A stretch of DNA of 64,000 nt from Luteimonas yindakuii (GCF_004803715.2 NZ_CP039383.2:2976001-3040000); one strand, 5' to 3'. Positions 26,724 to 35,750 are shown, counted from the first letter of the stretch. Translations and numbers: made by a program. Notes: generated from the letters alone by a model not told the origin.

Positions 26724-28807
26724 ACAGACATCTCATCCATTGGCCGGTGTTCGCCACCGGCCTGCTGGCCATCGGCTGGATCGGCGCCGGCTATCTCGGC
26801 AGCCATACGCTGGCGCTGGCGGTCACCCTGCTGATCGCTGCGCTGTACCTGGTCGGCGCCCTCGAACTGCACCGCTACCGCCAGGCCACCGCGACGCTGG
26901 ACCGCGCGCTCGACGGGCTGGCCGAACCGCCCGCGGTGCTGGCGGACTGGCTGGAGCAGGTCGATGCCGCCCTGCGTGGCGTGGTGCGCCTGCGCGTGGA
27001 GGAAGGCCGGGTACCGCTGCCGGTGCCGTCGCTGACGCCGTACCTGGTCGGGATGCTGGTGCTGCTGGGCATGCTCGGCACCCTGCTCGGCATGCTGCTG
27101 ACCCTGCGCGGCACCGGGATGGCGTTGCAGACCGCGAGCGACCTGCAGGCGGTGCGCGACTCGCTGGCCGCCCCGGTCGAGGGCCTGGGTGTCGCATTCG
27201 GCACCTCGATCGCCGGTGTCGCCGCCTCGTCGATGCTGGGCCTGCTGTCGGCGCTGTGCCGCAGCGAACGCGCGGCCGTGGTGCGGCGCCTCGACAGTGC
27301 GATCGCCACCACCCTGCGCCTGCACTCGCCGGCACAACAGCGCGACGAAACCCTGCAACTGATGCGCGCGCAGTCCACCGTGATGCCGGCGCTGGTGGAG
27401 CGCCTGCAGGACATGATGGCCGCGCTGGACCGCCAGGCGCAGGCCGCGCATGCGCACCAGACCGCGCAGCAGGACAGCTTCCACGCCGGCACCGCCGCGG
27501 CCTACGAACGCCTCGCCGCCTCGGTCGAACAGTCGCTGCAGCGCAGCGCCAGCGACAGCGCACGCGCCTTCGGCGACGCATTGCAGCCGGTGGTGGCGAC
27601 GACGATGGAAGCGGTGACGCGCGAGACCACGCGCCTGCACCAGACCGTCGCCGCCGCGGTCGACAGCCAGCTGCAGGCACTGTCGGCCGGCGTCGAAGCC
27701 AACGGCCACGCCATGGCCACGTTGTGGCGGCAGGCGCTCGAGCAGCAGCGCGAGGCCCAGGCAGCGCTGGCGGCGACCACCCGCGATCGCATGGACCAGG
27801 TCGGCACGCGGTTCACCGAGCACGCCGCCACGCTGGTCGATGCGGTCGCCACGCAACTGGACGGGACCGCCGCACGCATCGGCAGCGCATGGGACGCCGC
27901 ACTCGAACGCCAGCAGGCGCAGCACGCGCAACTCGTCGCCCAGCAGCAGGCCGCGCTGGTGGCCGCCGGCGACGGGCTCGCCAGCAGGGCACAGACGTTG
28001 CTGGACGACATCGCGGCCTCGCACGCGCGCCTGCAGGACGCGCTCGCCAGTGGCGACGAACAACGCCTGGCGACATGGACCCGCGAGTTCAGCGCAATCG
28101 GCACCGCGTTGCGCGCGGACTGGGCACGCATCGGCGATGAGGCCGCGCAACGCCAGCAGGCGATCTGCGACGCGCTCGCACGCACCGCGCAGCAGATCGG
28201 CGAGCAGGCGCAGGCGCATGCCAGTGCCACCATCGCCGAAATTGCCACCCTGGTGCAGGTGGCATCGGAAGCCCCGCGCGCAGCCGCGGAAGTGGTGGCG
28301 GAACTGCGGCAGAAGCTGTCCGACAGCATGGTCCGCGACACCGAGCTGCTCGCCGAGCGCACCCAGCTGATGGACACGCTGGCCACCCTGCTCGACGCGG
28401 TCAACCATGCCTCCGTGCAGCAGCGCGAGGCGATCGACGCGCTGGTGTCCACCAGTGCCGGCCTGCTGGAGCGGGTGGGCGATCGCTTCGTTGCACAGGT
28501 CGAAGGCGAGACCGGCAAGCTCGACGACGCCGCCACCCGCGTCGGCGTGGGTGCGGCCGAAGTCGCCAGCCTTGGCGAGGCGTTTGCCGGTGCGGTGGAA
28601 CTGTTCGGTGCCAGCAACGAACGGCTGCTGGAGCGGCTCGACGGCATCGGCGCCACGCTCGACGCCACCGCCACCCGCAGCGACGAACAGCTCGCCTACT
28701 ACGTTGCGCAGGCGCGCGAAGTGGTCGACCTCAGCGTGCTGGCGCAGAAGCAGATCATCGAGGAGCTGCGACAGCTGCCCCGCGTACGCGACCGGGTCGA
28801 CGCATGA
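26720..28807 (+). CDS. DUF802 protein: MotA/ZorA-like channel subunit with long cytoplasmic tail
   Basis: The 695-residue protein has four TM segments (about 8-28, 31-50, 106-129 and 157-180). TM3-TM4 carry the MotA/TolQ/ExbB/ZorA pattern: VLLGMLGTLLGMLLTLRGTG (114-133), then LAAPVEGLGVAFGTSIAGVA (149-168). Residues about 185-695 form a continuous Ala/Gln/Glu-rich helical region with long coiled-coil potential on the cytoplasmic side. That is the architecture of ZorA-type stators with an intracellular tail. DUF802 itself has no function I know of. The MotB-like partner follows with a 4-bp overlap. Confidence 0.82.
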   Translation: MNRHLIHWPVFATGLLAIGWIGAGYLGSHTLALAVTLLIAALYLVGALELHRYRQATATLDRALDGLAEPPAVLADWLEQVDAALRGVVRLRVEEGRVPLPVPSLTPYLVGMLVLLGMLGTLLGMLLTLRGTGMALQTASDLQAVRDSLAAPVEGLGVAFGTSIAGVAASSMLGLLSALCRSERAAVVRRLDSAIATTLRLHSPAQQRDETLQLMRAQSTVMPALVERLQDMMAALDRQAQAAHAHQTAQQDSFHAGTAAAYERLAASVEQSLQRSASDSARAFGDALQPVVATTMEAVTRETTRLHQTVAAAVDSQLQALSAGVEANGHAMATLWRQALEQQREAQAALAATTRDRMDQVGTRFTEHAATLVDAVATQLDGTAARIGSAWDAALERQQAQHAQLVAQQQAALVAAGDGLASRAQTLLDDIAASHARLQDALASGDEQRLATWTREFSAIGTALRADWARIGDEAAQRQQAICDALARTAQQIGEQAQAHASATIAEIATLVQVASEAPRAAAEVVAELRQKLSDSMVRDTELLAERTQLMDTLATLLDAVNHASVQQREAIDALVSTSAGLLERVGDRFVAQVEGETGKLDDAATRVGVGAAEVASLGEAFAGAVELFGASNERLLERLDGIGATLDATATRSDEQLAYYVAQAREVVDLSVLAQKQIIEELRQLPRVRDRVDA

Positions 28808-29445
28808 GCCTGGAAGTCGAGGTCGACGACGGCGCCGGGGCACCGGTCTGGGCCGCGTTCGGCGACCTGATGTCGGTGCTGCTGGGCGTGTTCGTGCTGA
28901 TCCTGGTCGGCGTGATCGGCGTACAGCTGCACCTTGAAGTGCAGCTGCAGCAGGAGATCGAACAGCGCCAAGCGGAGGAGCAGCGACGCCAGGCACTGGA
29001 GGACGCGCTCGCGGCGCCGCTGGCGGCCGGGCGCATCACCCTGGTCGATGGCCGCATCGGCATCCGCGGCAGCGTGCTGTTCGCGCTCAACTCCGACCGC
29101 CTGCAACCCGAGGGCGTGGACCTGCTGGCGACGCTGGCCGGTCCGCTGTCGGGCTATCTCGGCACGCGCGACGAGATCCTGATGGTCAGCGGCTTCACCG
29201 ATGACCGGCAGATCCGCGGCAGCAACCGCCAGTTCGCCGACAACTGGGAACTGTCGGCACAGCGCGCGCTCACCGTGACCCGCGCGCTGGTCGAGCATGG
29301 CGTGCCGGCCGCGTCGGTGTTCGCCGCCGCCTTCGGTGCCGAACAACCGGTGGCGCCGAACACCGACGAGGCGGGACGTGCGCGCAACCGCCGGGTGGAG
29401 ATGGCGCCGGTGCCGCGCCAGCAGTCGGCGGCCCATGGCGGCTGA
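28804..29445 (+). CDS. MotB/ZorB-like OmpA-domain protein
   Basis: The 213-residue protein has a short cytoplasmic N-terminus and a single TM at about 17-39. It carries Asp21 in AAFGDLMSVLLGVF, the position of the ion-binding Asp of MotB and ZorB. A charged helix (44-70) follows. The C-terminal OmpA peptidoglycan-binding domain has SVLFALNSDRLQPEG, VSGFTDDRQIRG, NWELSAQRALTV and a closing RARNRRVEM. With the DUF802 protein it would make a MotA5B2-type stator anchored to the wall. It overlaps its neighbours on both sides (28804-28807 and 29435-29445). Confidence 0.87.
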   Translation: MSLEVEVDDGAGAPVWAAFGDLMSVLLGVFVLILVGVIGVQLHLEVQLQQEIEQRQAEEQRRQALEDALAAPLAAGRITLVDGRIGIRGSVLFALNSDRLQPEGVDLLATLAGPLSGYLGTRDEILMVSGFTDDRQIRGSNRQFADNWELSAQRALTVTRALVEHGVPAASVFAAAFGAEQPVAPNTDEAGRARNRRVEMAPVPRQQSAAHGG

Positions 29446-30040
29446 CGCACCCGCCGGCATCGCCGGACTCCGGCCTGTTGACGCGCTGCGCCGCGGACAC
29501 ATCGACGCGCTGCGTCGTCGCATGGAAGGCGCGGACGATGCACTGCGCGACGCCCTCGCGCAGCGGCTCCTGGCGCTGGAAGCCACTCCCGTCGAACGCG
29601 CGTGTTGCGGCCATCGGCCAAGCGCGGACGCGGCATCCACCGCGATGTTCGGCCCGCTGCTGGCCACGCTCGAACAGGAAGCCCGCTGGCGCGATGCGCA
29701 TGCGGTCGATGGCGTTCCATCCCGCGCCGCCTATCCGGCCCTGCCGGCGCTGCAGCCGCTGCGGGCGCTGTGGGCACAGCTGCGCATCGAAGGACAGACG
29801 CGCGAGGCCCTGGCACCGGCCACCACCGATGCCGGGCCGTTGAATTCGGCCAACCTCGTGCACCGCGCGCTCACCCTGATGCGCGACGCGTCGCCCGGCT
29901 ACCTGCACCACCTGATGGCCTACCTCGACGTGCTGTCGGCCGTGGAGCAGATGCCCGCCGCCGACACCCTGCGGCCTGCCAACGCCGCCGCGCCACCGGC
30001 GAAGAAACGCGCGCGCGCGTCGCGGGCAAAGCGCAAGTAG
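29435..30040 (+). CDS. DUF2894 family protein, last gene of the motor-like cluster
   Basis: The 201-residue soluble protein starts at ATG 29435, overlapping the OmpA-like gene by 11 bases. It is helical, with DALRRGHIDALRRRMEG near the N-terminus, PALPALQPLRALWAQLRIE in the middle, and NSANLVHRALTLMRDASPGYLHHLMAYLDVLSAVEQ, which matches the conserved DUF2894 C-terminal part. It ends in a Lys/Arg tail (AKKRARASRAKRK). It is likely cytoplasmic and its function is unknown. Gene order argues that it partners the motor subunits. Confidence 0.78.
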   Translation: MAADAPAGIAGLRPVDALRRGHIDALRRRMEGADDALRDALAQRLLALEATPVERACCGHRPSADAASTAMFGPLLATLEQEARWRDAHAVDGVPSRAAYPALPALQPLRALWAQLRIEGQTREALAPATTDAGPLNSANLVHRALTLMRDASPGYLHHLMAYLDVLSAVEQMPAADTLRPANAAAPPAKKRARASRAKRK

Positions 30041-30067
30041 CGCTGGCAGCCCGCCGTTCGCCGGCAT

Positions 30068-30097
30068 AAAAAAACGCGGGAGGCCAGGCCTCCCGCG
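30068..30097 (-). terminator. intrinsic terminator of the sorbosone-dehydrogenase-like operon
   Basis: CGCGGGAGG (30075-30083) and CCTCCCGCG (30089-30097) pair around CCAGG. On the minus strand a run of seven T (30068-30074) follows, so it terminates the leftward operon ending at 30126. On the plus strand only CTTTC follows, so it may act weakly for the DUF2894 gene. Confidence 0.9.
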
Positions 30098-30125
30098 CTT
30101 TCGGAACAGACGCTGCTGGTGGCAG

Positions 30126-31523
30126 TTACTGCGCGGCGGTGTCCGCCGGTGCCGCGTCGGTGGCCGGCGCGGTCGCGTCGGCCGGCACGGCATCGCCCGG
30201 GGTCGTCACCGGCGGCGGCGTCACCGCCGGGCCACCGACGCGCGAGACGCGCCAGATGATGTTGGCCAGGTCGTCGGCGATGATCACCGCGCCACGCGGG
30301 TCCACCGTCACGCCGACCGGGCGGCCGCGGGTGGTGCCGTCGTCGTCACGGAAGTTGGTGGCGAAGTCGATCGGCTGGCCGACCGGGCGACCGTTCTGGA
30401 AGCGCACGAACACGACCTTGTAGCCGACCGGCTCGGAACGGTTCCAGCTGCCGTGCATGCCGACGAAGGCACCTTCAGCGAACTCCGGACCCATCACCGG
30501 CGACGAGAAGTCCACGCCCAGCGACGCGACGTGCGCACCGATGCTGTAGTCGGGCGTGATCGTCGCGGCGACCTTGTCCGGATTCTGCGGACGCACGCGG
30601 TCATCCACCTGCCCGTCCCAGTACGCCCACGGCCAGCCGTAGAAGCCGCCGTCCTGCACCGAGGTCAGGTAATCGGGCACCAGGTCCGGACCGATCTCGT
30701 CACGCTCGTTGACCACCGCCCACAGCTGGCTGGTGGTCGGCTCGATCGCAAGCGCGGTGGGATTGCGCAGACCGGTCGCGTACTCGCGGTGCATGCCGGT
30801 CGCGGCGTCGATCTCCCACACCATCGCCCGGTTTTCCTCGGCGGTCATGCCGCGCTCGGTGATGTTGGAGTTCGAACCGATGCCGACATACAGGAAGCGG
30901 CCATCGGCACTGGCGGTCATCGCCTTGGTCCAGTGATGGTTGATGTCGGACGGCAGCAGGGTGAGCAGTTCCGGCTCGCCACTGGCCTGGGTCTGGCCGG
31001 GCTGGTAGTCGAACCGCACCACCGCGTCCTGGTTCGCCACGTACAGGTTGTTGCCGATCAGGGCGAGGCCGTACGGCGCGTTGAGGTTCTCGGCGAACAC
31101 CGTCTTGAGCTCGTACTCGCCGTCACCATCGGCATCGCGCAGCAGGGTCAGGCGGTTGCCGCTCTTGACCGAGGTGGTGCCCGCGGCCTTGATCGGCCCG
31201 GCGATGACGTCCTTGGGCTTGAGCTTGGGTGCGTTGCCGCCACGGCCCTCGGCCACGAGGATGTCGCCGTTGGGCAGCACCAGGGTCTGGCGCGGGATGC
31301 CGAGATCGGTGGCGATGGCGCGCACCTCGAAACCATCCGGCACGGCCGGAAGCTGGTCGCCCCAGGTGTCGGGGCTGGCGATCACCATCTGCGGCAGCAG
31401 GCCGCGCTTGGGCTGCGGGAGGTTGACGTCGGAGCCGTACTGCAGCGTCGGCTCCGGCGCCGGGTTGCAGGCGGCCAGCGACACGGCCAGCGCCGCGGCG
31501 AGGGTGAGGGAAGTACGGCTCAT
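30126..31523 (-). CDS. sorbosone dehydrogenase family (PQQ-type propeller) lipoprotein
   Basis: The 465-residue protein has lipobox LAAC (Cys19), a six-bladed propeller of the soluble glucose/sorbosone dehydrogenase type, and a Pro/Ala/Thr-rich tail (about 435-465). Blades show NGDILVAEGRG, LNAPYGLALIGNNLYVANQ, ATGLRNPTALAIEP, GGFYGWPWAYWDGQ and GRPVGVTVDPRGAVIIADD. Such proteins oxidise aldose sugars using PQQ in the periplasm, but many members are uncharacterised, so the substrate is open. It is cotranscribed with the upstream DUF2231 membrane protein (4-bp overlap). Confidence 0.87.
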   Translation of the reverse strand: MSRTSLTLAAALAVSLAACNPAPEPTLQYGSDVNLPQPKRGLLPQMVIASPDTWGDQLPAVPDGFEVRAIATDLGIPRQTLVLPNGDILVAEGRGGNAPKLKPKDVIAGPIKAAGTTSVKSGNRLTLLRDADGDGEYELKTVFAENLNAPYGLALIGNNLYVANQDAVVRFDYQPGQTQASGEPELLTLLPSDINHHWTKAMTASADGRFLYVGIGSNSNITERGMTAEENRAMVWEIDAATGMHREYATGLRNPTALAIEPTTSQLWAVVNERDEIGPDLVPDYLTSVQDGGFYGWPWAYWDGQVDDRVRPQNPDKVAATITPDYSIGAHVASLGVDFSSPVMGPEFAEGAFVGMHGSWNRSEPVGYKVVFVRFQNGRPVGQPIDFATNFRDDDGTTRGRPVGVTVDPRGAVIIADDLANIIWRVSRVGGPAVTPPPVTTPGDAVPADATAPATDAAPADTAAQ

Positions 31524-31945
31524 TTCAGTTCTCCCGTGCGCGCGGTGCTGAACCCCATGAAGGTCGCGACCAGCGCCAGTACGACCACGATCAACGACAT
31601 CACCAGCCCGCCCGGCATGCTTGCCCAGGCGTCACGCGCATGCATCAGCGCGTTGAAGAAGCCGACCACCCACATCGCCACCACGACCAGCGCGTAGATG
31701 ACGGCGCCACGTGTGCGCACCGCGCCACGCAGGTCGAACAGCGAGAACAGCAGGGCGACGGCCGAAAACACCAGGCCGCTGACGATCAGCCAGGAGGCGA
31801 AGTTCTGCCACTGGATCTCGTAGCTGCGGAAATAGGCGAAGTCGCTCAGTGCGGCACCGAGGAACAGCGCCAGCGCGCCAGCCAGCATGACGGCATGCAA
31901 TGGATGGATCGCGTACGCGTAGCGACGGGATCGGGAAGGGGTCAT
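31520..31945 (-). CDS. DUF2231 membrane protein
   Basis: The 141-residue protein has four TM segments. The DUF2231 N-terminal pattern IHPLHAVMLAGALALFLGA is at about 13-31, followed by ALSDFAYF, SWLIVSGLVFSAVALLFSLFDL, GAVIYALVVVAMWVVGFFNALMHARDAW and MSLIVVVLALVATFMGF. The start at 31945 has GGAGA with proper spacing. It directly precedes the dehydrogenase gene with ATGA overlap, and this pairing is common. It may be a redox-partner anchor, though that is unproven. Confidence 0.83.
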   Translation of the reverse strand: MTPSRSRRYAYAIHPLHAVMLAGALALFLGAALSDFAYFRSYEIQWQNFASWLIVSGLVFSAVALLFSLFDLRGAVRTRGAVIYALVVVAMWVVGFFNALMHARDAWASMPGGLVMSLIVVVLALVATFMGFSTARTGELK

Positions 31946-32178
31946 GACAGGTCTCCGGAAGCGGACGGACAGCACAAATGGCGGCAGAAACCGCAGCAGG
32001 AACATGTTAACCGTCACATTCTGAGCATGGCGTGCACAGTGTGTGCCGATGCGGGCCTTGGCGAACGGGGTTTCCGGCTACCCACTTTATGGGGATCGAC
32101 GGTGCGGGACACGTGAGTGCCGGCGGCGCTGGTGCGCTGGACTATGCTGGCGGGCCCCTCCGTGCCCGGGAGATACGC

Positions 32179-32271
32179 ATGACCCTGCTGCAGTGGATCG
32201 GACTCGGAATCGGCATCGGCGCGCTGTACGCGCTGGTCCGCATCCTGCTGGGTCGCAAGGACCCGCCCTGA
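32179..32271 (+). CDS. 30-residue single-span membrane protein
   Basis: A very short gene: MTLLQWIGLGIGIGALYALV then RILLGRKDPP. It has one TM segment (about 3-22) and a basic cytoplasmic end, following the positive-inside rule. GGGAG six bases before the ATG is a good ribosome site. Such single-span mini-proteins are often missed. No homolog is recognised from memory. Confidence 0.55.
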   Translation: MTLLQWIGLGIGIGALYALVRILLGRKDPP

Positions 32272-32404
32272 AGGCGGCGCGGGCACACCGCCCCGCCACT
32301 CGCTGGTCGACCTGACTCCCGCCGGGGCGATGCAGACGCACCGCGGCGCCTGCGCGACGGTGAGCGCGCTACGATCCGGGTCCTGGGCCATCCGGGGAAC
32401 CGCC

Positions 32405-33757
32405 ATGCCACGTCGCGCCGTCACGCTGCTGCTCGCCTACTGTTTCGTCCTCCCCGCCACCATCGCCAGTGCCGCCGACGCCCAGCGCGCCGAGGTCACC
32501 CGGGCGGCGACCACGCTGCAGGAAAAGGTCGTGGACTGGCGACGCGACATCCACCAGCACCCGGAACTGTCCAACCGCGAGACGCGCACCGCCGCGAAGG
32601 TCGCCGACCATCTGCGCAGCCTGGGCCTGGAGCCGCGCACCGGCATCGCCCACCACGGCGTGACCGCCGTGCTCAAGGGCGGCCGCCCCGGGCCGCGGCT
32701 GGCACTGCGCGCCGACATGGACGCGCTGCCGGTGACCGAGGCCACCGGGCTGCCGTTCGCCTCGACCGCCACCGACACCTATCGCGGCCAGAGCACCGGG
32801 GTGATGCACGCCTGCGGCCACGATGCGCACACCGCGATCCTGATGGGCGTGGCCGAGGCGCTGGTGGGCATGCGCGAGCAGCTGGCGGGCGAGGTGCTGT
32901 TCGTGTTCCAGCCGGCGGAGGAAGGCGCGCCGGAGGGTGAGGAAGGCGGTGCCCGGCTGATGCTGGAGGAAGGCGTGTTCGCCGGCTTCAAGCCCGACGC
33001 GGTGTTCGGCCTGCATGTCTTCAGCACGCTCAACGCCGACACCATCGGCGTGCGCGCCGGGCCGACGATGGCGGCGTCGGACCGCTTCGGCATGAAGGTG
33101 ATCGGCCGCCAGACCCACGGCTCGCGGCCCTGGGGCGGGGTCGACCCCATCCTCGCCGCCGCGCAGATCGTCAACCAGTCGCAGGCGATCGTCAGCCGGC
33201 AGATGGACATCAGCAGGCAGCCGGTGGTGCTCACCTTCGGCGCGATCAATGGCGGCATCCGCTACAACATCATCCCGGACTCGGTGGAACTGGTCGGCAC
33301 CATCCGCACCTTCGACGAGGCCATGCGCGCGGATGTCTTCCGGCGCCTGGCTTCGGTGGCCGAGCACGTGGCCGCCGCCAATGGCGCCACGGTGGAGGCG
33401 CAGATCCCGGCCGAAGAAGGCAACCCGGTGACCTTCAACAACGAGGCCCTGACCGCGCGGATGCGCCCGAGCCTGGAAGCCGCCGCCGGTGCCGCCAATG
33501 TGGTGGAGATGCCGCTGGTGATGGGCGCGGAGGATTTCTCGCTGTACGCGCAGGAGGTGCCGGGGCTGTTCTTCTTCGTCGGCGCGACCACGGTCGGCGC
33601 CGACGCCGCCAGCGCGCCCAGCAACCATTCGCCCAAGTTCGACGTCGACGAGTCCGCGCTCGACCTCGGCCTGCGGGCGATGCTGCAGGCGACGCTGGAT
33701 TATCTCGACGGCGACGGCGACGGCGATGGCGATCGCAACCGCAAACGCGCCGGCTGA
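32405..33757 (+). CDS. exported M20 family amidohydrolase (hippurate-hydrolase-like)
   Basis: The 450-residue metallopeptidase has a signal peptide (about 1-24) from ATG 32405. M20D features: WRRDIHQHPELSNRE, LALRADMDALPV, VMHACGHDAHTAIL (metal ligands Cys/His), VFQPAEEGAPEGEEGGA (catalytic Glu pair) and PLVMGAEDFSLYAQEVPG near the C-terminus. These enzymes cleave N-acyl amino acids (hippurate, N-acyl or IAA conjugates), here probably in the periplasm. The C-terminus carries an Asp-Gly repeat from a GGCGAC-like hexamer tract (about 33711-33740), probably slippage-prone. Confidence 0.92.
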   Translation: MPRRAVTLLLAYCFVLPATIASAADAQRAEVTRAATTLQEKVVDWRRDIHQHPELSNRETRTAAKVADHLRSLGLEPRTGIAHHGVTAVLKGGRPGPRLALRADMDALPVTEATGLPFASTATDTYRGQSTGVMHACGHDAHTAILMGVAEALVGMREQLAGEVLFVFQPAEEGAPEGEEGGARLMLEEGVFAGFKPDAVFGLHVFSTLNADTIGVRAGPTMAASDRFGMKVIGRQTHGSRPWGGVDPILAAAQIVNQSQAIVSRQMDISRQPVVLTFGAINGGIRYNIIPDSVELVGTIRTFDEAMRADVFRRLASVAEHVAAANGATVEAQIPAEEGNPVTFNNEALTARMRPSLEAAAGAANVVEMPLVMGAEDFSLYAQEVPGLFFFVGATTVGADAASAPSNHSPKFDVDESALDLGLRAMLQATLDYLDGDGDGDGDRNRKRAG

Positions 33758-33818
33758 CCCCATGCCGCGCCGCACGCCGTTCCGCGGGCGTGCGGCCAGC
33801 GCCACCTAGAATGTGCGC

Positions 33819-34637
33819 ATGACTTCCCCGCACGATTCCAGCCTCGGGCGCAGCGTCGCCTATCCCGCGCAGTACGACCCGTCACTGCTGTTCGCCATCC
33901 CGCGTGCACCGTCGCGTGCCACGCTGGGCATCGCCGTCGACGCGACCCTGCCGTTCACCGGCGTCGACCGTTGGCACGCCTACGAACTGGGCTGGCTCGA
34001 TGGCCGCGGCAAACCGGCGGTGGCCACCGCCACCCTGTCGGTGCCGGCTGATTCGCCGAACCTGGTGGAATCGAAGTCGCTCAAGCTCTATCTGAACTCG
34101 CTCAACGGCACCCGCCACGACAGCGCCGACACGGTGCGGGCCCGCATCGCCGCCGACCTCTCCACCGTGGTGGGCGCACCGGTCGACGTCGCCTTCGGGC
34201 TGCCGCCCTTCGATGGCACCGCCGAAGCGGCCACAGACCTCGATCTGCTCGACGTCGACATCGACGATTACGGCCCGCCCAACCCGACGCATCTCGCCAT
34301 AACCGGTACCGCGCCTGTGCGCGAGGTGCTGGCCTCCGCACTGCTGAAGTCGAACTGCCCGGTCACCGGCCAGCCCGACTGGGCGAGCGTGCGCATCGAC
34401 TGGCACGGACCGCGGCTCGACCCGGCCGGCCTGCTGCGCTACCTGGTGTCGTACCGCGAGCACGCCGGCTTCCACGAACAGTGCGTGGAGGGCATCTTCC
34501 TCGACCTGATGCGCCTCGAGCCGGCGGCGTTGTCGGTGGAAGCGCGCTACACCCGCCGCGGCGGGCTGGACATCAATCCCTGGCGGGCGACGCCCGGGCA
34601 TCCGGCACCGCCGACGCGCCGCGAACTGCGTCAGTAA
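33819..34637 (+). CDS. queF: NADPH-dependent 7-cyano-7-deazaguanine reductase QueF
   Basis: It reduces preQ0 to preQ1 in queuosine synthesis for tRNA wobble position 34. The 272-residue two-domain (YqfP/E. coli-type) enzyme has the NADPH motif [13 protein letters not shown] (84-96), catalytic Cys180 in [14 protein letters not shown], Asp187, and a [10 protein letters not shown] site in the C-terminal half. Size and residue spacing fit the long E. coli form. A GTG two codons upstream is possible. I choose ATG 33819. Confidence 0.95.
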   Translation: MTSPHDSSLGRSVAYPAQYDPSLLFAIPRAPSRATLGIAVDATLPFTGVDRWHAYELGWLDGRGKPAVATATLSVPADSPNLVESKSLKLYLNSLNGTRHDSADTVRARIAADLSTVVGAPVDVAFGLPPFDGTAEAATDLDLLDVDIDDYGPPNPTHLAITGTAPVREVLASALLKSNCPVTGQPDWASVRIDWHGPRLDPAGLLRYLVSYREHAGFHEQCVEGIFLDLMRLEPAALSVEARYTRRGGLDINPWRATPGHPAPPTRRELRQ

Positions 34638-34749
34638 GCCGGTCGGGGACGAATTCTCGGGGTCGCGCGGTGTTTCACGCCGGCGCGATGCGGCCTTAAC
34701 AAAGGCCATGGGAGCCTGCGGCGGTTACCCCCGCGATGGAGCCTTCCGC

Positions 34750-35136
34750 ATGAGTGATACCCGCAAGACCCCCGACCCGGCCTCGCTTTCGCTGAAAGGC
34801 CGCGGCGGCTCCGCCACCCAGACGCCCGCAACCCCGGGCGCGGACTTCTCCAGGGTCCGCGGCAGCGTCGACAGCACCGAGGAGCCGGCCCGTGGCGCCG
34901 ACTTCGGTTCGGTCAGCAGCTCGGTTGAGTCCACCGAAGCGGTCCTCGACGAGCGTTCGCACACGGTCGCCAAGGGGGAGAACCTCTCGCGCATCTCCAA
35001 GCAGTACTACGGCTCGGCCAACCACTGGAAGGACATCTTCGAGGCCAATCGCGACCTGCTCGACGACCCCGACATGATCCAGCCCGGCCAGGTGCTGCGC
35101 ATCCCACCGCGCTCCGGCGATCGCAGCGACGACTGA
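34750..35136 (+). CDS. LysM domain protein
   Basis: The 128-residue protein has an N-terminal low-complexity part of about 70 residues (Ser/Thr/Pro-rich, with a repeated [20 protein letters not shown] unit seen again as [16 protein letters not shown]). A C-terminal LysM domain follows: [19 protein letters not shown]...[10 protein letters not shown]...[10 protein letters not shown]. There is no signal peptide, as in the cytoplasmic/K+-binding Kbp (YgaU) group. GGAG before the ATG at 34750 decides the start. The next gene, a lipoprotein, lies 43 bases on. Confidence 0.85.
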   Translation: MSDTRKTPDPASLSLKGRGGSATQTPATPGADFSRVRGSVDSTEEPARGADFGSVSSSVESTEAVLDERSHTVAKGENLSRISKQYYGSANHWKDIFEANRDLLDDPDMIQPGQVLRIPPRSGDRSDD

Positions 35137-35179
35137 GCCGACCCAGGATTCCCCCTCCTTCCCTGCACGAGGACCCACC

Positions 35180-35689
35180 ATGACCGCAACCCGCCAGTAC
35201 CGCCTGCTCGCACTTGCCGCCGCCATCGCCTGCGCCACCACTCTGGGTGCCTGCAAGCGCGACCAGCCGGCCACCGCCACGCCACCGGCCAGTGCGCCCG
35301 CCCCCGCCGACCCGGTGGCACAGCCAGCCAACCCGGTCACCGCCCAGCCGACGCAGGCCGCGATGGTCAGCGAAGTGGTGCTGGGCACGGCGGCCACCGG
35401 CAACGAGCGCGTGGCGGAGCCGAAGACGACCTTCGCCCGCAGTGACCGCACCATCGTCGCCTCGGTCGTCACCCGTGCCGATACCCCGACCGCCACCGAC
35501 GTGCGTGCGCGCTGGACGTTCCAGGACGGCCAGCTGGTCGACGAGACCAGCCAGCGTCTCGAGCTCAGCGGCCCGGGCGTGACCAACTTCCGCATCAACA
35601 ACCAGGAAGACTGGCCGGCCGGCACCTACACCGTCGAGATCTCGATGGACGGCAACGTGGTGCAGAGCCAGCAGTTCACCGTGCAGTAG
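35180..35689 (+). CDS. lipoprotein of unknown function
   Basis: The 169-residue protein has a signal peptide and lipobox LGAC (Cys25). A Pro/Ala linker (about 30-60) precedes a beta-rich domain with TTFARSDRTIVASVVT, VRARWTFQDGQLVDETSQ, FRINNQEDWPAGTYTVEISMDG and a final VVQSQQFTV. The domain resembles Ig-like/DUF4124-neighbour folds in composition only, and I do not assign a family. It ends just before a good terminator and may be cotranscribed with the LysM gene. Confidence 0.75.
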   Translation: MTATRQYRLLALAAAIACATTLGACKRDQPATATPPASAPAPADPVAQPANPVTAQPTQAAMVSEVVLGTAATGNERVAEPKTTFARSDRTIVASVVTRADTPTATDVRARWTFQDGQLVDETSQRLELSGPGVTNFRINNQEDWPAGTYTVEISMDGNVVQSQQFTVQ

Positions 35690-35716
35690 CAGCTCACTGG
35701 CATACGTGATGGCCCG

Positions 35717-35750
35717 ACGGGCGCGGCTTCCGCCGCGCCCGTTGTCTTTT
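35717..35750 (+). terminator. intrinsic terminator after the LysM/lipoprotein unit
   Basis: ACGGGCGCGGC (35717-35727) pairs perfectly with GCCGCGCCCGT (35732-35742) around TTCC. TGTCTTTT follows. It is placed 27 bases after the lipoprotein stop. Confidence 0.85.

Noticed and set aside
26459..28996. Minus-strand open frame of about 845 codons over the DUF802 gene
   Set aside because: Antisense to a gene with clear TM and coiled-coil design, so composition alone explains it.
26720..29445. Calling the motor-like cluster a Zorya defence system
   Set aside because: The channel pair looks ZorAB-like, but no ZorC, ZorD or ZorE effector or defence island is present and the neighbours are housekeeping genes.
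33711..33740. GGCGAC-type hexamer tract as a CRISPR or regulatory repeat
   Set aside because: It is a short in-frame Asp-Gly repeat at the C-terminus of the amidohydrolase, with no spacers.
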